Shown: positions 37,124-51,698, counted from the first letter of the stretch. The stretch is DNA of 64,000 nucleotides from Geosiphon pyriformis (GCA_016748015.1 JAAOMT010000741.1:641679-705678); one strand, 5' to 3'. The notes: generated from the letters alone by a model not told the origin. Translations and numbers: made by a program.

Positions 37124-37619
37124 CAAGAAAGGTTTTGTTGGTGAATAGAGTAATTACTATTTTTAGACAAGTCAAGAATAGGCATTAAACCAATTTTGTC
37201 CAATATCAATAGCGAAGATCATCTTTGAATGACGAAATGTGAAATAGTTTGGTAATCCTCACAGATGATAAGAATTAAAGACATAATAAATATCTTATTG
37301 GATAATTTCAAAGAGCTGTAGCTGAACGCCGAAATAATTTGCTGCGAGGTCATGCTATGCGATGTCAAAAAAATTCCCAGAATTTTTTATTCTGAACTAA
37401 ATATTTTGATGGGCATGGCACTTTCAATTGTGCTTGTATTGTGCCTTTTTTCAGACACAACACTCACAGCTAAATCAAAAAATCTTTTTGAGAAAGAATG
37501 ACAATCTGGATTTTTCTTATGGCCAAAGAAAATATTGGCGAATGCATCTTTCCTGGTACACCAACTTTAATTGCCAGTCTTCCCAACATTTAGGAGGGAA
37601 TGAGATTCAACTGTGACGA

Positions 37620-39669
37620 ATTTACAATGCAATAATATAAATGATTTAAATTATCAAAAGCAAATTATTAGTTAATGTGATTTTGACGCAGTTGCGAGAT
37701 TCTTCATGAATAAAAATTATTTTTAATTAATAAATTTTAAAAAAGAAATTAACCAAATTCTGCTATTTATTTTTACCATATAATTAATTCTGATAAACTT
37801 ATTCTTTCAAAAATATTCTGGAATTCTCAAATGTATACACAATATAAGTTAATTTAAGAAATATTTGAAATTTTTTTTTAAATAACAATATTTATTTAAT
37901 ATGTAGTTTAAATTCATAATATAAAGCAAAAATTACTTTAAATTATTTAATATTGCAGCAAGTTCATAAGCTATAATTATTTAAGGTATTTGAATTTTTT
38001 CACTTTTTAAATACTGAATGGATTACATTAGATAAAGTATTTAATATTATGTATTTTTGATTGTAAATTTTGGATACTAAAATAAATTGAAAATTTTTTA
38101 AAAATGTATTTTTTTGGTATATAGTTTTAATTATTTTTGCATAAAAATACAATTCAATCAATAAGGATTTTTTTAATAAATTTAAATTTTACATAAAAAA
38201 ATTTATTTTAATTATTTTAAAAATTTGGTATTTGCATAATTCAAATATTATATTTAATTAAACATTTAAATTATTAAAAAATTTATAATAAACTTTTTTT
38301 TTGTGTGTTTTTATAACTAAAACCAAAACAATAAATAAGAAAAAAACAAATTTAATTTTTTTGGTTTTAAATAAAAGTTTTCACTAAAAATTTTTTTTAA
38401 GCAACATACCAAAAAAGTTTTAATTTGATTATTATTATTATTGCAAAAAGTTTTAAGATTTTTATTTATAAATTAATAATTAAGCTATTTATTTTTTATT
38501 ATTAATTTATTATTATTATTTAAATAGTTTTTTATTTTATTTTATTATTAACGAGTGCAGCCCAATCACAAATAGTTAAAAAAGCCAAAACTGCAAAAAA
38601 ATAATATCTTTTTTTCAAAAAGAAAACAATTCAAGTTTTTGAAATACTAAAGTGTTTTTTAAACTATTATTTTTTATTTAAAATCTGTTTTTGGCTTTTT
38701 TGTATTTTTAGTAATCTTATTGTATTAATACTAATTATAATATTTAATTTTGTTTTGGTCATAATAAGAATTTTTATTTTAATTAATAATAATAATAATA
38801 TATTTTGTTAAATTTAATTTAAATTAACATTTAACTATATTGTATAAATTTTAATTAATTATTATTAAAATTAAATTTACTAATTATTTTTAAGATTGTA
38901 AAATTTTTTATGATTTTATTTTTATTGCTATAGTTTTTTACAAAGTATTTTATTAATAATATTAAAAATGTTTTTAATAAAATCTTTAATATTAAGTTGA
39001 AATTTATTTGTTTATAATAATATATTTCAAATTTTTTAATATATTTAAAACTGTTCTTATTTGTTAATTAATTTTAATAAAAAAAATACTTATCTTTTAT
39101 AATATATATTAAAACTAAATTATTTATTTTTTTTTGATTATACTGTTTTTAAAATTAGTAATTAAAATTAAATTTGTTTTATTTTTTTTAGTTTTTTAAT
39201 TTTAAGAAAATTAAAACTTTTTTTAAATTTTTTATTATATTTAAATTAATTTATTAATTTAGTATTTTATATTAAAACTATTACTTTTTTTGTATTATTT
39301 TTTTTAATACTGTTATTAATAAAACATATAAATTTAATAAAAATTAAGCTATAAAATTTGTAATTAAAAAGATTAAATTTTTGGTGATTTTTTCTTATAA
39401 CTATTAAAATAAATTTTGTTATAGATATTAAAATATGTTTTATTTTATTAAAAATTTAATTCTAACATATTTTTAAGATAACAAATAATTTGTTTAAAAG
39501 CTTTAATTAATTTAAAAATTAATAAAAAACTTATTTTACAAATATTTAATTATTATTAATTATAAAAAATTATATTAAATAGAAATTACAATAAAAAAAT
39601 AATGTTTTATAAAGAAAAAACTGAAAAATAAATATATAAATATGTTTATAATAAACAAATATTTATAAA
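37620..39669 (+). repeat. AT-rich decayed repeat; part resembles LINE-D ORF1
   Basis: No coding frame. About 39,350-39,480 aligns with LINE-D ORF1 (40,620-40,740), again mostly with G to A and C to T differences. So LINE-D seems to have landed in an older copy of its own family. From 37,620 to about 38,500 I see only A/T-rich sequence. Extent of the old element is uncertain. Confidence 0.5.
39659..39669. repeat. Left target-site duplication of LINE-D (ATATTTATAAA)
   Basis: Eleven bases repeated exactly at 41,951-41,961, immediately after the poly(A) tail of LINE-D. The site is A/T-rich, so chance similarity is possible, but both positions fit the element ends. Confidence 0.7.
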
Positions 39670-41950
39670 AAAAACTCTTTGTCTCTTTAATTTTATAACC
39701 ACGACCAGAACAAAGAGTAAAAAAGCTGCACCTGATATCTGTTTTGAGATATCTAATAAAATTTCAACCAGAGAAGCTTTTTCTGTTGTAGAAGCAACTA
39801 AACAAAACGTTTTAGAAGCCTTTCTCTTACCCAGTAATCGTGATAAGCTGCCTTTGATAGCCATTAAAGCAATTTCCTCATCTTTGGCTGGTTTCTCACC
39901 AGTCAAAGTCCTCTCAAAGAGACACACCTGGGTTAGTCCCAATGTTGCCTCCACCCCAACTAAAAGCCCTAAAGTTTTTAATAATAGATCAGTAAATAAG
40001 CTGGTATTTTTTTCCATAGCTTCAACATCTGGTGCTGCTAGTACTTCTTCTTTAAAAAAAATAGTCAAAAAGACCAAAAGTTCAGAAAAGTAAGAACAGT
40101 CGCTTGTTTTTGCTATTGTTACACTGAACCCCTTTGTGGTTCCCAATGAGATCTTAGATGAGATCTCCATAGCATCATCCAGCACATCATTTAAGATGGG
40201 CCAAGATCAACTATTGGTTGTGTTGCCAAATGTGGTGTCTTCTGGCAGATCATCGCCAGTTTTAGAAGCAAAACAATCTCCTTCTGTTGGGTCACCTGTT
40301 CTTGAGAACTGGGCTGATCAAATAGAAACTGATTTATCTCCTCCTCTAGTTTCTGGTGCTACTTCTGGTGGTGCTTGGGAAACTATTACTAGTTGTCAAA
40401 AGTTTGCTAGGTGAGTGGCCTCCACTCTGGTGTCTGGTACTATTTTTAAGATTAAATTGGCTCATATTAAGACTGTTTTTCAGTCTGTGCATGGTTTCTT
40501 GGGTGCTAAATCTGTTTCAAAAGACAATGTAAAGCTTTTTTGTATGGAGTTTGCTTCTCAACAGTCTTTAAAAGCTGCATTTCTGGTTAAGCTTACAAGC
40601 TCTGTTTGTTTGGCCACTTTTAAAATTGCCAAGTTTTTGGTGGTTTCTAAATCTGGTTCCTTTCCTGCTGCTGTTGTGCTGCATGATGTATCTTTGGGTG
40701 TGTTTACTACTGACGTTAAGTTGGCTTTCAGTGTGTTTGGTAGTATTACTCGTGTTGTGCTAAAGCCTGCTGGCATTTGGTAATATGTGGTGGTTCATTT
40801 TGAAAAATTAGACTCTGCTGTGTCTGCCTTGAAGCATTGGTCAGTCTTGATGGACAAGGATAGTGTTAGAATCCTCTCTCTGGTGAATCAAAATGAGACT
40901 ATTTTATTTCGTGATAAGTTTAAAACCAAATTAGTCAACCTTCCCCTTGGCTGTACCGCCTTTGAAATCAGTAATATGATTTCTCAGATTGGTGGTCGAA
41001 CATGTTTCATCCCTTGTTTTCCTAATTCTGGTCATTAATTCCAGTTTGCTTTGGTTATATTTGACTCTTAAGGTGATTTGGATTCTGCTGTAGTCAAGAC
41101 TAGTACTCTAAGAAAATGCTGTATTTGGTAGAAAACTCCTGGCTGCCAATGTTGCTTTAGGTGTCAAGAAATGGGCTATTTGGCCATGGATTGCAAGATT
41201 TCTCCACCTCCCACTCCCAAGGTTTCCAAGATTTTTAAGTCTTGTTTTGTGGGTTTTGCTTTATATACTAAGACTGCTGCTCTTTTTGGTCTTTCTGAGT
41301 TTCCTCCTTTAGTGGCTTCTTCAGCTGTTTCTGCTGCTAATTCTGCTGTTAGTTTCAAATTAAACTCTTTGGAAAAGCAGATTTCAGATTTGGCTGCTCT
41401 GGTTAGGTCTATTGCTGAGCCTGTTAGTTCTTTGGTTGTTTTAGTGTCTCGTCTTTTTGATAATAATACTGTTAAGACTGTTTAAGTCGAGAAAGATATC
41501 ATTTCCATAAAGAGTGCTGCTAACAATTTCTTTAATCTTATGGTCGGAGTTTTCAAAGACATTGCTTGTCTTAGATCTGAGGTTGACTTTAATAATATGG
41601 ATTATAATAGTATGCTGGCTGCTAAGCCTTCCTTTTTAAGTAAGGACACTATTGAGTGTGTTATCACTTTGTGGCGGATGTCTGGTGCTGAGACCAGGAG
41701 CAATATTAAGTCTACTTGATTGTTTCTTAGTGAGTTTATTTTTGACTCTAAAAATTTGAATGATATTATTGAGAGAATTCGTGGGTTGGGTTTATTCTTA
41801 TCTACTTTTGATTCAGCATAGTAAGTCCTTGGTTGGACCGAGTGTTTGATTACGTGTAAAAAACACATGATGTATGCCTATAATGTAATTCCTTCTGTGG
41901 TATCATAGTTTTAGATAATATGTAGGTCTCGCTCATTAAATAAAAAAAAA
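39670..41950 (+). mobile_element. LINE-D: compact LINE derivative with ORF1 and 3' tail but no RT
   Basis: A 2.28-kb insertion between 11-bp duplications. It carries an ORF1-type coding region (about 39,700-41,800) and ends in a 3' UTR homologous to that of LINE-C, finishing CTCGCTCATTAAA plus poly(A). No endonuclease, RT or RNase H sequence is present. It must have been copied by RT supplied in trans if it was transposed in this form; a deletion after insertion cannot be excluded. Confidence 0.8.
40136..41485 (+). pseudogene. LINE-D ORF1: RRM-like and zinc-knuckle RNA-binding protein, broken
   Basis: Open pieces 40,136-40,414, 40,415-40,783, 40,787-41,038 and 41,171-41,485 read as one protein once stops are allowed for. 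The stops at 40,412 and 41,128 sit at likely Trp codons and the one at 40,781 at a likely Gln codon. The middle (LAFSVFGSITRVVLKPAG ... VHFEKLDSAVSALKHW) resembles an RRM fold. A zinc knuckle, CCFRCQEMGYLAMDC near 41,148-41,193, has Tyr where His is expected. The C-terminal part is a Ser/Ala-rich helix. It differs from LINE-C ORF1, so two ORF1 types share one 3' tail. The broken frame may extend from about 39,700 to 41,800. Confidence 0.65.
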
Positions 41951-42893
41951 ATATTTATAAATTATTTTAATAAAATAAAAATATTAAACGTTTTTGATTT
42001 AAAAAATAAATATTTATTTATTAAGTTTAATTAATTAATTATATGTTAAAAATACATGATTTATATATTATAATAATTTTATATAATTAATAAAAAACCA
42101 CATTTGTAAAAACATATAAAAAAAATATTTTATTTAGTAAAACATATTTTAATAATAAATACATATAATATTATTATAATTAATAATAATATAAAATTAA
42201 TAATTTTATTGTTAATATATTTATTATAAACAAATATATTAATATTAAATAATAATAATAATTAAAATATTATTTTTGTTTATAATAAATTTTAATAATT
42301 TAATATAAAATTAATATTTAATAATTATATGTATTTGTTATATATTTAAGATTTAATATAATATTTTTATATAAGTTTAAATGAATTTTTATTTATATTC
42401 AAAACAATAAAATTAAAATATCACAGATTAATTGTCCCAATTTTATAAAATTAATAGTTAATAAATTTATTTAAAAAATAAACAAACTTAAATAGTTCAA
42501 ACAAATAACTTTGAGGTTACAAAAAATTAATAATTGGAAAATGTATTAATTTTTAACTTTTTATGGTAACCATTTTTTATAAATGTTATAATTATTTATT
42601 TGTTAAATTTATTATTATTGTTTTTAGAAAGTAAAAATAACAAATAAATATTAATGTATTCTTGAAAATATTTAATTATTGTAAATATTGTATTGCATAT
42701 AATAAAATTTATTATTCAAATTACTGTAACCTTAAATCCTTCGCCTTTTCAAAGGCACTTTTTTTCTACCAATAATAATAATAATAATAATTTTTGACCG
42801 AAAAATACTTGGTGCCTCAATTTTTTTAAAGATCAATTGCAAGTTCTAACTAAAACCCATTCTCTAATCGTTTGAAGATCAAAATGACCTTGC
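41951..42893. repeat. Target-site copy, decayed LINE tail, then AT-rich spacer
   Basis: 41,951-41,961 is the right 11-bp duplication of LINE-D. 42,030-42,110 aligns with the LINE 3' tail (compare 41,850-41,930) with A/T substitutions, so it is probably the end of the older element into which LINE-D inserted. The rest to 42,720 is A/T-rich with no gene, and 42,720-42,890 is the 3' flank of the NDUFAF7 gene with an (AAT)n run near 42,773-42,791. Confidence 0.55.
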
Positions 42894-42993
42894 GTGATTT
42901 GTTTCTCGAGAAATCTTATCAATAAAAAAGATTGTGCTAATTTATTATCAACCCATTCAAAATTTAAATATATAACTTTTAAGAATTTTTCGA

Positions 42994-44917
<1,924 letters not shown>

Positions 44918-47229
44918 CTTAAATTGGTTTTTGAAAAGAGAGTCACGCGTTTGGCGATCTCTTTAATTAATAAATGTTGATCTAAAAGACTTTGAAGTTT
45001 ACAAAGATATGAAAAACATATTGTTTATTAGGACAATATATATTTAATTTAATAATCATAAAAAATATTTTGATCATTAGACATAAGTGCACAAAACAAT
45101 GTTAAAGAAATAAGAAAACGTCGAATGAAGAACTCTCAAATCAAAGACATTAGTAACTATTGATAATTAATCATATTTTAATATTTCAGCGGAAAGCCTA
45201 TCACATGATTTAGGCTTTAAATATTACAGTATAATATTTTTGAAAAATAATGAAGATTAACTTATCAATAAATAAAAATTGAATTTGAGTTACTATTAAT
45301 AAATATAATTCCCATTTTCCAAAATTAAAATATTAACTTTAAAATATTTTTTCAAATATAATATAAAATTATTTAATAGTAAATTGTAAATAAACAAAAT
45401 TTAAGTAATATTATGCTTAATTAAACTATTATACAATATAATTTTTAAATATAAAAACAAACATTAGCATTACAACATATAGTTAAATAAAAAACAACTC
45501 TATTTTTTAATCGCTTTGTGTATTAATAATATTAATTTACACGAATTTAACTTTTTAATAATTGACGAATATATTTAATAACATTGTTTTAAAAGATTAA
45601 TATTAATAATTTGTTAGTAAAATATTAAAACAACATTAAAATTTGAATAATTATACTATTTTTCAAAGTAATTATAAAATCTTAATTGTTAATTGGTTGT
45701 TAATATTATGGTCAATGTATTTTATTATGTTTTTACAACTATTTTAATTACAAATATAATAAGTTGGATTTTTTATAATTTAATTAATAAACACAAAAAT
45801 TATTTATATTTAATAAATTTTAATTTCAATTTATAATTTATTATAATATTGTAATATTTATTTTTTTATTTTAGTTAAATATTTAAACAATTTGAAATTA
45901 ATCACTGTACATAAAATTTGAAATAATATTTTGCAATTAATTTAATTTATTTTTAACTTTAAAATACTAATATTACTTTATATAATTTTTTTAAAACATT
46001 AAGTTAAACATTAATTCTGTATATAATATTATTATCAAAGCATTTTACATTTAAATTTTTTAATAATACTAAAATAGTTATAACATAATAATTAAAAGAT
46101 TAAACTGTTTAAATTTTATGATTTAATAAAAAATATTATTAAATACATAAATTTAATTCAGCAAACTAAATTAGGTTAATATTTTAAACATATATTTTTA
46201 TATAATTATAATTTATTTTAAAAAAATAATTTATTTGTTTATAGAAAGTATATATATGTATAATATTTTTACATTTTTTTTAAAATTTAATTTTTAAATA
46301 ATACAATTATAAAAATTAATTTAGTTTAATTATTAATTAAAACAAATTAATTTAAAATAAAATATTTATTTATACTTAATAATTATATAAAATATTTGTT
46401 TTTTAAAAAAAATTATAAAAAAACCCAAAATAAGAAAAAAATCGCTTTTATAAATGTTAAATTTTATTAATGAAAATTAAATTAAACGAATTTTTTTATA
46501 TGTTATTTTTAATTTTTAAGAATTATTATAAAACTAAAATTCTACAAAGTAATTTTAATTATGTTTATTATGTTAATAAATTGTAATATTTTTCAAAATA
46601 CAATTTATTTAAATAAATGTATAAACTTTATTTTTAATTTTGAAAACTATTTTAAAAAAAACTTTAAATTTACAATATTTTTATTTGGCAACTTTATTGT
46701 TCAACTTTGTTAAATACTTGACAAAAAATAAATTGTTTTTGATTATACAATCTTATTGTTGTGTTAATAACTAATTTGCAAATATTAATTACAAATAAAC
46801 ATTTAATAAATCTTTTAATATTAATATAATCAAAATTTATTTTCTAATAAATAAAACTCAAAGCTACTAAGAATAAAATCTCAATTTATAATATTGTGGT
46901 GGATACATATATTCAATCCGAAAACCACTTTATTCTATTTTTAAATCATAATTTTCGTTTTAATGAAATTCTATAATTTAAACTTGGTTTATCCTAATCA
47001 CCGCTTATATTTCGTTGGCCAGAATATCCGAATGTTGCCAAATAATTTTTGTCCACAAGAAATATAATCACGAGCCCATATCTTTGTATCAATTTTTTAA
47101 AAACCTATCATAAAACTACAATTCACATAGATATCAATTAATGATATACAAATCTATTGTTCACAAAACCCTATCTAAAAGGCGAAAATTGTCTATTGAA
47201 CAAAATAAGCCAAATTCACAAACAAGATT
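44918..47229. other. AT-rich intergenic region
   Basis: The first 200 bases should hold the NDUFAF7 promoter. 45,000-46,870 is very A/T-rich with no gene; it has the texture of the decayed repeats elsewhere, but I could not align it to a named element. 46,870-47,229 has normal composition and is the 3' flank of the next gene. Confidence 0.55.
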
Positions 47230-47893
47230 TTACCAAATCTTTAAAAACCTCGGAATACCAGGCAAGTCAACATGCTTCACCATCCGCGTCATCAAAAATG
47301 CTCCAGTTATATACAAAGCAATCTTGAGCTCAAATCGTGTGGAAAATATTACTCCAATAACGCAAATAATTGTCGCAAGGAATGCGAGAAAATCCACATT
47401 ATAATAAACCCATGTTTTTATTCCTCCCTTTGAGATAATTAATCGAAAGAGGTTTATTAGCTTTTTGAATTTTGTGCTGAAAATCGAATTGGAACTTAAG
47501 AACTTTTAAATAAGCCATGTTGGGCATAGATTGCCATCCGCTTACCGATTTATCAGCTATAAAATAAAACCCTTCAATGAATTCACCCTCCTCGCCTTCC
47601 AACACCTCTTTAATTTTTTGGACAGCGTTAACCTTCTCACTATGGATTTCATGTTCAATCCCCTCTCGATCATCATAGAAAATCTCGTATGGATAATTAA
47701 ACGTGTGCACGAAACGCAATCGTTCTTCAATAAAAGTGGCTAAATTTTCATATGCAATACGTGATTTGTGAACGGGGAACTTTATTTCCCGAGAAAAATA
47801 TAGAACTATCTTATCGCTTTTTGTAGTATTTAGTGTGACCGAAGGCTCTGTTTTTTGGGTTGAACTGGCCTTTATACGTTTTCGTCCAGACAT
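47230..47893 (-). CDS. Unrecognised two-exon protein with two C-terminal membrane segments
   Basis: Exon 1 is 47,893-47,546 and exon 2 is 47,427-47,230. The donor is GTAAGC and the acceptor CTCAAAG, both phase 0, giving 181 aa. Reading straight through the intron gives a 164-residue protein that lacks the membrane part, so the spliced form is preferred. Residues 1-27 are basic and polar. Residues 28-116 form a soluble domain (FSREIKFPVHKSRIAYENL, then YEIFYDDREGIEHEIH). Two hydrophobic helices follow, VDFLAFLATIICVIGVIFS (128-146) and LKIALYITGAFLM (151-163). I do not recognise the family. It may be a small organelle or ER membrane protein. The splice sites are seen; the membrane role is inference. 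Confidence 0.65.
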
Positions 47894-48993
47894 TTTTTAG
47901 GAAGCTAGTATCTTGGAAAAATTGAGAAAAATACTTTGGGTAGTAAAGTTGCTCTTCGTCAACATAAGTTAATTCCTTTCGAGCTGAGAGACTATTTTCT
48001 CGAATCAAGGTTTCCTAGAATAAGTCTTAATCCAGAAAATGACCAAGGAGTCAAGAATTTGCCTTCTTCAAATACTTTTCCTGCATGAACTTTTTTACAC
48101 TAAGTTATTCCGGCTTATCTCTGGCTTTTCGACTAAAATGACAATGATAGCCGGTACTAGGTAGTAGAAAGTTATTTGACCAAAAATCATCGCCCACGTG
48201 TGCTCAAACAAAGATCTTATTGCTCAAACATTGGTAGCTTCTTGCACGTTCTCTTGCGCGGTATTTGCGAGGCGTTCGTTGAAGAGGTAAACAACCCAAT
48301 TTGGGAAAGTGATTAACAATTCAGGGTCCCATCAACAACTCGGAAATCAATCATTTTATTAAATTTGTTTGGTGAACTTTCCTAAACGGATATTTGTTTT
48401 CGAGATTCACAAAATGGTGTGTGCATGCGCGAGAAAATTACCTAATTTGCCGTTCTGTCAAACAAATAAGCAAGATCAATGTTTACTCTTGTATTGATCC
48501 ATAAAATAACACCCGCACGCGCGATTTTCAATTGTACGTTTTTTTTTCTAGCTTCGGTTTTTCACTTCCACAATTCGAAAATACACTAAATGATTTACAA
48601 TTCAATCGAATTCCTCAATTCATGCAAATGTGTAAATTCCAGGAAAAAAACAAAAAGGAAAGATACTCTTTATAATCGAAAAACTTGTGATCTTGGGAAT
48701 ATTTATTATTCGCCCCAGCAAACCACAAATTCTGCTTCTCAAAAATACATCGTTTTTTCCATTAGCTTCTGAAATAATCGTAATAACATGCAAGATAATA
48801 AGATATATACAAAAATGACGGAGTCGATCATTGATACGAAATTCCCGTTTTAACCACCCTAAAAAAAAATGCATTTATGAATGCATTTATGAATTCAAGT
48901 AATGGCGGCGAAAAATTGCTCAGAATTACACTAATTATATGGTGCGTCGATAAAAATGAAAAGATCTATGAGGATAATAGAATAAAAATTTTT
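47894..48993. other. Intergenic region, no gene seen
   Basis: Mixed composition with several CG-containing words near 48,180-48,540, plausible as promoter and 5' UTR for the gene on the left. Short frames here (48,590-48,772 plus; 48,620-48,874 minus) look like chance. An 11-base direct repeat (ATGAATGCATTT-like) lies near 48,871-48,892. Confidence 0.5.
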
Positions 48994-51150
48994 TTAATAT
49001 CTTCGACCAGCTTCAGTTTTGATCCATGTCATTGTGTGCCTCATTGATTGATTATGAATTTGTCTAACCGCTGATTCGACATCATGTTGAACATTCTCCC
49101 CTGCCACTTCTTCCGGTTCCTCCTCCTCTTCTTCCTCCTCACCTTCGTCAGTCGGTTGAGAAGGGTGATTTTCTGTTTGTTCAAATGGTACACCCATCCC
49201 AATTTCGTTTGTTAATATAATTTCATTACCATTTGCTTGTTGAGGCGATACTGATGGATCAGTTACAACAGGAGGATAATCAACTACTGGTTCCACTGGA
49301 ATTATCTCTTTAAACGCTGCACTATTATTGCCGTTTGCTACTGGGGCTTCAGCCAATGGTGCATAAACTTCATCAAAACCGATCAAATCCAGTTTTTCAC
49401 GAACACTAGCAACCCAATCATGATTGTCCGGATTTTTCAAAAATTCGATCAGTTTTGAGAACTCTTCAACCAAAATTCGTTCAAGTTTGGCCCCACTTAA
49501 TTCTTTTGTCATTAGCAATACACCTTGACCAAGTAATTCACATAATATGCTAAGTCTCCAAGCACAGTTAAGGCGATGCTTTCCGACTTCCTTGCCACCT
49601 GTCTGATCTTTAATGTGCAATGTAACCGTTGGATCAATGAAGGAAGAGTATGTGGGATATGGAAGAGGTGATGATGGATCAGGATTTGGAGGATTAGTTC
49701 TCTTTAAAGTGGTATTATTCGCACTTTCTCCAGATTGATTTTTTTGACCAAGTTCATCTTTATAAGCGTTATATGTGGTAAAGAGTTTATATAACTCCAA
49801 ATTCGAAAATACTTTTGAAGAAATTCCGTCAATACGGGATGTGGGGGGAGATTGAAGTAGATGACATAATAGATTCAAACGGGGTGATGTCGGTACGGGA
49901 GCAGATTTTGCAGATTGATGAATAGTATTATAGGTATCTTTGATCGCAGCAATCAATGCTTTGGATTCTTCAAGTCTTTGAATGAGTGTGGGTTTGGAAA
50001 TTGTAATAAAAAGTTTTTTGACTGCCTCACAGCCTATAAAAAAGTATTAATGTTTGTATCAAATTTCATTTGCAGTTTTGATGTGTTCCAATTAAAATTA
50101 TGATTAAAACTTACTCAATGGAGGTGCCTTATGTTTTTCGGGCGTGCGTCTTTTAGCGGACTGGGCATTAGGAGCGGTATGGTGAATAAAATTATCTTCT
50201 TCAGAATTTGTGCTGCTCGCACGTTTCCGCTTATTAATGGGTGTAATAGTATTATGATGTGGATGGTGTGGAGGCTGCAAGGTAAGATGAGCATGTCGCC
50301 ACATATCATTATTAATGGGATGATCATCTACGACGATCTCGTCTTTGGCTAACTCATCCATGTCTTCATCAGGTTCATGAGCTTCTTGTGCAACATTGTA
50401 AATACTACCTTCAACAAACCCGTTTCCATTGTTAATTGGAGTGGTCAATATTGGTTGCATCACGAATGAAAGTCTCTGGACTCCATTATTTGTACAGTCA
50501 GTTGGTACTGGAATTGGTGGTGATGATTGTTGGTCATCTTCGAATTCGACAACATATTCTTGAAGTGCTGTTTCATTTCCGTGAAAAAATATCACCTTTC
50601 TGTGAGACAGATGGGATTTTAGACCGATATCATCAAGTACTGCCTTAATTACAGCCAGTAAGCAGGCAAATTTTCTTGGAGATTCATTGACCTTTTCCTT
50701 GATTAATTTCACAAGAAGAAGGAATTGGTCGTCTGTTAATATATCACCAATATAAGGTTTAATGAGCTGTGGGGGTGGAAAAGAGGCCAATTGGGCCCTA
50801 TTCAAACCGTTGTTCATTTGAGTTATTGTTGTGTCAACCTCCATTTCTACCTCACTATCGCCAGAAGCCTGTTCTTCAGGCGAAGGATTTGGGCAATTAA
50901 ATTCTATAATATAACTTTGACCCTTGTAATTAAATGCAAGAGTCTTTCCGGAGCCCAAAATTGTTTTAGGAAGATATGGTTTCCCCAAAACGGCCTTCAA
51001 CGCTGATAATAAACTTGCAAAGGCATACGGCGATTCTGAAGATTTATTTTTCATTATCTCGGCAAGTTTTAAGATTTGGGTGTCATTAATAATTTCAGCA
51101 ATTGTGGGACGTAGAGTGAACTCTGGGGTTTGTTGTATCAAGTCTTTCAT
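48994..51150 (-). CDS. Unrecognised 691-aa protein with duplicated N-terminal domain, 2 exons
   Basis: Exons 51,150-50,115 and 50,033-48,994 join with a GT-AG intron (phase 1) to 691 aa. Two copies of an alpha-helical module of about 70 residues lie at 15-85 and 132-204. Both have the pattern I..I..D.Q.L.L..I.K.K..ESP..FA.LL..(L/I)KAVL and end in a strand-like YIIEF or YVVEF. Basic patches (NKRKR near 302 and AKRRTPEKHK near 331) look like nuclear signals. The second half holds a helical block (HRLNCAWRLSILCELLGQG ... SGAKLERILVEE) and an acidic run of Glu near the C-terminus. No known domain was recognised. Nuclear scaffold or transcription-related function is a guess only. Composition and codon use are ordinary for the island. 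Confidence 0.8.
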
Positions 51151-51698
51151 TTTTTACCTTATATTTTTTTTGGTTTTTTGAACTTGAAGGGATTATTTTG
51201 GGGAGGCAAGAAAATGGAAGTATCAATGAAAAATTTTTGGTGGACGTGTTTTGTGTCGAAGGTTGTTTTAGTGTGGGTTTTCCAGCCCACTAAATCTTTT
51301 ATATGTGAATTTTTTCCTGACGAGAAAAAACGATGCGAATACTGGACTATTTTGTGAGAAAAGTTCTTATAAACGGGCGGTGCCGTTTGGTATCACTTGA
51401 CACTTTTGTTCCGCAATTGCCGATGTAAGGTATGACAGACCCCGGGCCGTTTCTCCGATTGAGATCTCCGATGTAACGCACAGTTGTAAGGGACTCTGAA
51501 AAAAGGTCAGCTGCCACAAAGGCTTCTTTATAGAACAGTCGGTGGCAAAAAGTTTTCGAAACCTTATAAAGAACAAGCCACAAGAAAAGAGAGTGCAATT
51601 TTAGAAGGATTCATTTTAGCCTTGAAAACTTTTATATAATAGATACATGACTCATGTACATTTAATTCTTTGCTGATGAATTAGATAAGACATAAAGC
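51151..51698. promoter_or_regulatory. Divergent intergenic region between the 691-aa gene and TMEM223
   Basis: The two flanking genes start outward from this 548-bp stretch, so it should contain both promoters. An 83-codon minus-strand frame within it (51,347-51,598) has no start context or family likeness and is not called. Confidence 0.5.

Noticed and set aside
40136-40783. Ordinary cellular gene encoding an RRM protein
   Set aside because: The frame is embedded in an element with target duplications and a LINE tail and carries several stops, so it is LINE ORF1.
47399-47545. Unspliced 164-aa form of the small membrane protein gene
   Set aside because: It reads through a strong GTAAGC donor and ends shortly after the acceptor. 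The spliced model is in phase and adds coherent membrane segments. It is kept only as the less likely alternative.
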